Assembly (NCBI GenBank): GCA_025353485.1
Contig: JANXQO010000152.1
Location: 1 to 53,481, forward strand
DNA from: Chitinophagales bacterium
GTDB lineage: Bacteria > Bacteroidota > Bacteroidia > Chitinophagales > Chitinophagaceae
Direction of reading: 5' to 3'
Length of the DNA stretch: 53,481 bases
In this document: positions 51,360 to 53,481 of the stretch, piece by piece
How the letters are laid out: every line of letters begins with the position of its first letter
Position numbering within the stretch: position 1 is the first letter of the stretch
Translations under genes and position numbers: made by a program
The notes under the pieces: generated by a model
What the model saw: only the letters and a program-made list of their open reading frames with translations
What the model was told of the DNA's origin: nothing
Database searches by the model: none

Positions 51360-51387
51360 ACCCACCACATTTGTGGTGGGTTTTTTT
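51360..51387 (+). terminator. Strong intrinsic terminator after the Cys-rich pair
   Basis: ACCCACCACA pairs with TGTGGTGGGT and is followed by seven T. The region 51388-51556 after it holds no gene; earlier in-frame codons upstream of the asparaginase ATG run straight through this hairpin and are not credible. Confidence 0.88.
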
Positions 51388-51556
51388 ATGTGCTGCATTT
51401 TATGATTTAAATTCCAGCTATAGAAATAGTCACATCCATATTTGCGGGATACTTTCATCGTTTACAAAAGAGAAATGTAAAACAGGTATTACCGTTTTTA
51501 TAATTACAATGATTATTAGAAATCATTGTTTAAATTGGAATCTAAAATATACTCTG

Positions 51557-52564
51557 ATGTTTGATCGTAGAAAATTTATAAAAATATCTTCATTCACCTC
51601 CCTGCTTGGCTTTACTAAAGTTGCAGCTGCATCTGATGCTTCAGCGATAATAAAACCAATTGTAATTTCTACCTGGGATTTTGGCAAAGAAGCAAATACA
51701 GAAGCATGGAAAATTATTGGCGCAGGCGGCAATGTAGTTGATGCTGTAGAAGCGGGGGTTAAAATTCCCGAGGCTGACCCCAATAACCAAAGTGTTGGCT
51801 ATGGCGGGTTACCGGATAGAGACGGAAGAGTTACACTGGATGCATGCATTATGGATGGCTCAAATTTATCCTGTGGTTCTGTGGCCTGTTTAGAAAATAT
51901 TGTTCACCCTATTTCGGTTGCAAAGTTAGTTATGCAAAAAACGCCACACGTTATGCTGGTGGGTGATGGGGCTTTACAATTTGCATTGGCCAATGGATTT
52001 ATTAAAACAAATTTATTAACGCCAAAAAGTGAACATGATTGGAAAGAGTGGTTAAAGAAAGCCGAATACAAACCAGCAATAAATATTGAAAAAGAGTTAT
52101 CGAATAAAAAAATAATTGGCGATAAAAATAATCATGATACGATTGGGATGATAGCTATTGATGCAACAGGAAACGTTGGCGGAGCATGCTCTACAAGCGG
52201 ACTTGCTTATAAAATGCATGGACGTGTTGGCGACTCTCCAATTATTGGAGCAGGCTTATATGCTGATAGCGAAGTGGGTGCTGCAACATCCAGCGGCATG
52301 GGAGAGGAGGTTATAAGAACATGCGGATCGCACACTGTTGTTGAATTAATGCGACAGGGTTATTTGCCGGAAGAAGCCTGCAAAAAAGCAGTTGAAAGAA
52401 TTATTATCCGCAATCCTGAAAGAGCAAAAACGTTGCAGGTTGGTTTTCTTGCGTTAAATAAAAAAGGAGAATTTGGCGCTTATGCAATTCACAAAGGATT
52501 TAATTATGCTGTGAAAAGTAACAACGAAGAAAAGATTTATGATGCAAAATATTTTATGGACTAA
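51557..52564 (+). CDS. Glycosylasparaginase (N4-(beta-N-acetylglucosaminyl)-L-asparaginase)
   Basis: N-terminal nucleophile hydrolase that cleaves the GlcNAc-asparagine link left from N-glycoproteins. The precursor should cut itself before Thr195 (NHD-TIGMIAIDATGNVGG), making Thr the new N-terminus and nucleophile. WDFGKEANTEAWKII and the late AATSSGMGEEVIRTCGSHTVVELM also match. I start at the ATG at 51557, where a Tat-type signal begins (FDRRKFIKISSFTSLLGF), giving 335 residues; the frame is open upstream only through a terminator. Its TAA overlaps the cutC ATG (TAATG), so the two are translationally coupled. Confidence 0.92.
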   Translation: MFDRRKFIKISSFTSLLGFTKVAAASDASAIIKPIVISTWDFGKEANTEAWKIIGAGGNVVDAVEAGVKIPEADPNNQSVGYGGLPDRDGRVTLDACIMDGSNLSCGSVACLENIVHPISVAKLVMQKTPHVMLVGDGALQFALANGFIKTNLLTPKSEHDWKEWLKKAEYKPAINIEKELSNKKIIGDKNNHDTIGMIAIDATGNVGGACSTSGLAYKMHGRVGDSPIIGAGLYADSEVGAATSSGMGEEVIRTCGSHTVVELMRQGYLPEEACKKAVERIIIRNPERAKTLQVGFLALNKKGEFGAYAIHKGFNYAVKSNNEEKIYDAKYFMD

Positions 52565-53328
52565 TGAATAAACTTGAAGTAATAGGCTTTACGATTGAAG
52601 GTTGCATCACTGCACAAAAAGCCGGTGCACACAGGATCGAACTTTGTGATAACCCTGCAGATGGCGGCACTACAGCTTCTTACGGATTTATAAAAGCAGC
52701 AAGAGAGAAATTGCAGATAGAATTGTATCCTATCATCCGGCCTAGAGGTGGAGATTTTTTTTATAGCGATGATGAGTTCGAAATAATGAAAACCGATGTA
52801 AAGCTTTGTAAAGACCTGGGATGCGATGGTATGGTAATAGGCTTGTTGACAAAGGATGGAAAGGTTGATAAAAAAAGATGCGGAGTATTGGTAGAGTATG
52901 CATATCCATTAGGTGTAACATTTCACCGTGCATTTGACAGAACGGTTGATGCGTTTGAAGCGTTGGAAGATATAATTGAAATTGGCTGCGAAAGAATTTT
53001 AACTTCCGGTCAACAACCAAATGCATCAGAAGGCGCTGAATTAATAAAGCAGTTAATTAAAAAAGCTGATGATAGGATAATAATTATGCCTGGCTCCGGA
53101 GTTAACAGCACAAACATTCTGCAAATTGCTGAAGCTACCGGTGCTGTTGAGTTCCATTCATCAGCAAGAAAGAAAATGAAAAGTAAAATGGGATTTAATA
53201 ACCCTGCATTGAATGAAAATTTGGAATCAATGGTTGTTGGTGAAGAGGAAATAAAAATGATGTTAGCGTCATTGCGAGCCCCGATGAATGGCAACGTGGG
53301 TGGGCATCGGGACGTGGCAATCCCCTGA
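52564..53328 (+). CDS. cutC: CutC family protein
   Basis: TIM-barrel protein named for copper homeostasis, a role that is disputed; the biochemical activity is unknown. Family segments: LEVIGFTIEGCITAQKAGAHRIELC at the start, IRPRGGDFFYSDDEFEIM, GVTFHRAFDRTVD, RILTSGQQPNASEG and IIMPGSGVN. The normal end falls near EEEIKMMLA. The last 19 residues (SLRAPMNGNV, GGHRDVAIP) are encoded by a dispersed repeat and are probably not functional. Coupling to the glycosylasparaginase gene suggests a shared role in sugar or glycoprotein catabolism rather than metal, which is inference. Confidence 0.92.
   Translation: MNKLEVIGFTIEGCITAQKAGAHRIELCDNPADGGTTASYGFIKAAREKLQIELYPIIRPRGGDFFYSDDEFEIMKTDVKLCKDLGCDGMVIGLLTKDGKVDKKRCGVLVEYAYPLGVTFHRAFDRTVDAFEALEDIIEIGCERILTSGQQPNASEGAELIKQLIKKADDRIIIMPGSGVNSTNILQIAEATGAVEFHSSARKKMKSKMGFNNPALNENLESMVVGEEEIKMMLASLRAPMNGNVGGHRDVAIP
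53268..53325. repeat. GTCATTGCGAGC...GACGTGGCAATCCCC repeat forming the cutC 3' end
   Basis: GTCATTGCGAGCCCCGATG and CATCGGGACGTGGCAATCCC flank a short centre. The inner parts CCCGATG/CATCGGG and outer ATTGC/GCAAT are complementary. I recognise this as a type of dispersed repeat common in Bacteroidota intergenic regions. It provides the last 19 codons of cutC, with the TGA directly after it. Confidence 0.75.
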
Positions 53329-53408
53329 ATAAAGGTATAATGCTGAATAATATGTTATGAAGTACGGAGGTTGTGTTTATGACTAGTAACTTCAGCTTCA
53401 ACAAAAAA

Positions 53409-53481
53409 ATGAGCAATTTTTTTTTATTCATTTTATTCCTGATCAGCCAAATCTTGCGCTGTCCTGAGTTTGTAACTCAGG
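53409..53481 (+). CDS. Possible start of a gene cut by the right window edge
   Basis: From the ATG at 53409 the frame stays open to the end of the window and begins like a signal peptide (MSNFFLFILFLISQILRC). However, its last visible codons lie in a palindromic repeat, and no promoter word is evident. It could equally be non-coding. The rest of 53329-53408 holds nothing I recognise. Confidence 0.25.
   Translation, partial: MSNFFLFILFLISQILRCPEFVTQ
53463..53481. repeat. Palindrome CCTGAGTTTGTAACTCAGG at the window end
   Basis: Perfect 8-bp arms CCTGAGTT/AACTCAGG around TGT, preceded by GT that may pair with bases beyond the window. It looks like another dispersed palindromic family. Confidence 0.55.

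Noticed and set aside
51371-51556. 62-codon upstream extension of the glycosylasparaginase
   Set aside because: The extension runs through a strong terminator hairpin, and a Tat signal begins at the ATG at 51557.

Overview
The window looks like chromosomal DNA of a member of the Bacteroidota, most likely family Chitinophagaceae. The DNA is AT-rich. It carries a SusC/SusD pair with a DUF4397 lipoprotein, a type IX secretion C-terminal domain, lipoprotein signals of the SCK type, Bacteroidota-type -7 promoter words (TAnnTTTG) and many Bacteroidota families (DUF2911, DUF4331, DUF2027-Smr, SpmA-SpmB fusion). The family-level placement is inference from gene content.

Layout. 1-4005: the end of an unknown gene, then a dense minus-strand cluster trmH, antitoxin, RelE-like toxin, ubiA-like, ruvX, def, a wrecked secreted-protein gene, acylphosphatase. 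4131-15215: mutS, secreted GH13 amylase, a membrane protein, a lipoprotein, tryptophan 2,3-dioxygenase, rluF, ychF, spmAB. 15242-21704: SusC-SusD-DUF4397 operon plus a small secreted protein. 21895-28823: beta-lactamase-fold hydrolase, serA, NDH-2, a helical-repeat protein, VOC and DinB proteins, acetyltransferase, NTF2-like lipoprotein. 28917-29363: RNase P RNA on the minus strand. 29483-33141: acetyltransferase with a nonsense codon near its start, DUF2911, membrane patatin. 33332-34868: an accessory type II restriction-modification cassette (C5 methyltransferase plus HNH nuclease) lying against a broken hupE gene. 35205-40201: TPR protein, DUF4331 protein, DUF2027-Smr protein. 40435-53328: amino-acid permease, DinB protein, polyprenyl synthase, RNase R, MFS transporter, GH109-like oxidoreductase facing a sugar-kinase-like gene, an orphan encapsulated-ferritin-like protein, two tiny secreted Cys-rich proteins, glycosylasparaginase and CutC.

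The most unusual content is not a gene but repeats. At least a dozen short palindromic elements of several families sit at gene borders and inside genes. They supply stop codons, terminal residues and GA-rich leaders. Three lie in frame inside coding regions and one forms a helix of RNase P RNA. Two copies of one 33-nt family differ by paired, compensatory changes, which argues that the hairpin itself is maintained. A second class, arrays of 7- or 8-bp words, fills the short gaps in front of several genes. Four decayed or interrupted genes (650-854, 11231-11338, 29483-30163, 34900-35203) can be read from residual coding.

All family assignments were made by eye; no database search, folding or alignment was run.
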